DNA from: Onchocerca volvulus
Lineage: Eukaryota; Nematoda; Chromadorea; Rhabditida; Onchocercidae
DNA: 64,000 nt
Direction of reading: 5' to 3'
Assembly: GCA_000499405.2 (NCBI GenBank)
Contig: HG738138.1
Coordinates: 10,042,888 to 10,106,887 of the forward strand
Each line of letters starts with the position of its first letter. Position 1 is the first letter of the stretch. A model generated the notes under the pieces. It was not told the origin of the DNA and ran no database searches. It saw only the letters and a list, made by a program, of their open reading frames with translations. Shown here piece by piece: positions 60,994 through 64,000 of the stretch. Made by a program: the position numbers and the translations under genes.

Positions 60994-61390
60994 CTGTCCC
61001 CATATGTCACACTACTCTATGCGCCGTGCTACTCTTAGAATATATGATGACTTGAGCTAATAGACCTTAGCTTCCGTTAAGCGATGCCTCCTGGTAAATG
61101 TAAGTTGTCCCGCCCCTTATATGCTTACTTATCCTTTCCTTTCCATCATGATGTCTTTATAGAAGAAATGCTCGAAGTATTGAAATAATTGAGGGCGGTT
61201 CTCGATCGACTAGTGAGATCTTCATGACTCTAACATCGGATAAAGTAGTCATGGTAAGGAATAAAGATGGATGCGGACATGATTAAGGATTTGGAATAAT
61301 TTTTGCCTGTTGGTGGTGGGAGAATTCTTGAGATTTTTCCGAATTCCCATCACACATTTCGACTGTCCGCCCTTTTACTGCTTTTCAAGG

Positions 61391-64000
<2,610 letters not shown>

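Larger units (their letters stand above)
57937..61390 (+). other. Non-coding interval between candidate first exons of lag-1
   Basis: If the exon at 57720 is used, this is part of its first intron; otherwise it is promoter sequence. It holds a repeat block (58310-59490), a GC palindrome (59630-59641) and a CSL site (60986-60993). No exon in fitting phase was found. Confidence 0.45.

Overview
The window is AT-rich nuclear DNA of a multicellular animal, most likely a nematode. The genes are split by many small AT-rich introns with TTTCAG-type acceptors. Several gene families point the same way: a Clarinet-like active-zone protein, a LAG-1/CSL protein with the diagnostic [13 protein letters not shown] block, and one acceptor placed 4 nt before a start codon, as expected for trans-splicing. 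A filarial or other clade III worm would fit, but the species cannot be named from this sequence alone. I rebuilt exons by hand from splice sites, reading phase and protein-family motifs.

Layout. 0.5-3.2 kb (- strand): a decayed BEL/Pao LTR retrotransposon. 4.1-7.2 kb (+): the 3' half of an aminergic GPCR gene; the retroelement lies upstream of its first visible exon, probably inside an intron. 7.6-9.8 kb (-): a complete homocysteine S-methyltransferase gene in eight exons. 11.8-46.5 kb (-): one very large gene occupying more than half the window. I can chain 39 exons in consistent phase from an ATG at 46546 to a stop at 11838, giving about 5985 residues. The C-terminus has a RIM/Piccolo-type PDZ domain and one RIM C2A-like C2 domain. 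The remainder is mostly low-complexity and carries about 20 copies of a short helical motif, L-[TS]-x-E-E-x-x-H-I-x-x-V. The best match is a giant presynaptic active-zone scaffold of the Clarinet (CLA-1) type. 49.5-50.6 kb (+): a four-exon DNAJC12 orthologue. 57.7-62.9 kb (+): the 5' part of lag-1 (CSL/RBPJ/Su(H)), which runs off the right edge and has two possible alternative first coding exons.

The observation I rate highest is the repeated helix in the Clarinet-like protein. Its best copies resemble the Rab-binding first helix of RIM and rabphilin, but no zinc finger accompanies them. At two copies an intron interrupts the motif at the same codon and phase. The protein may therefore be a multivalent Rab or vesicle binder assembled from duplicated RIM-type helices. 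Upstream of lag-1 a perfect 14-bp palindrome joins two CSL binding sites head to head, which suggests LAG-1 autoregulation.

Long stretches without coding signal are the 46.5-49.5 kb divergent promoter interval, the 50.6-57.7 kb region, a repeat-rich block at 58.3-59.5 kb, and two 3.4-3.6 kb introns in the giant gene. I found no rRNA, tRNA or CRISPR.
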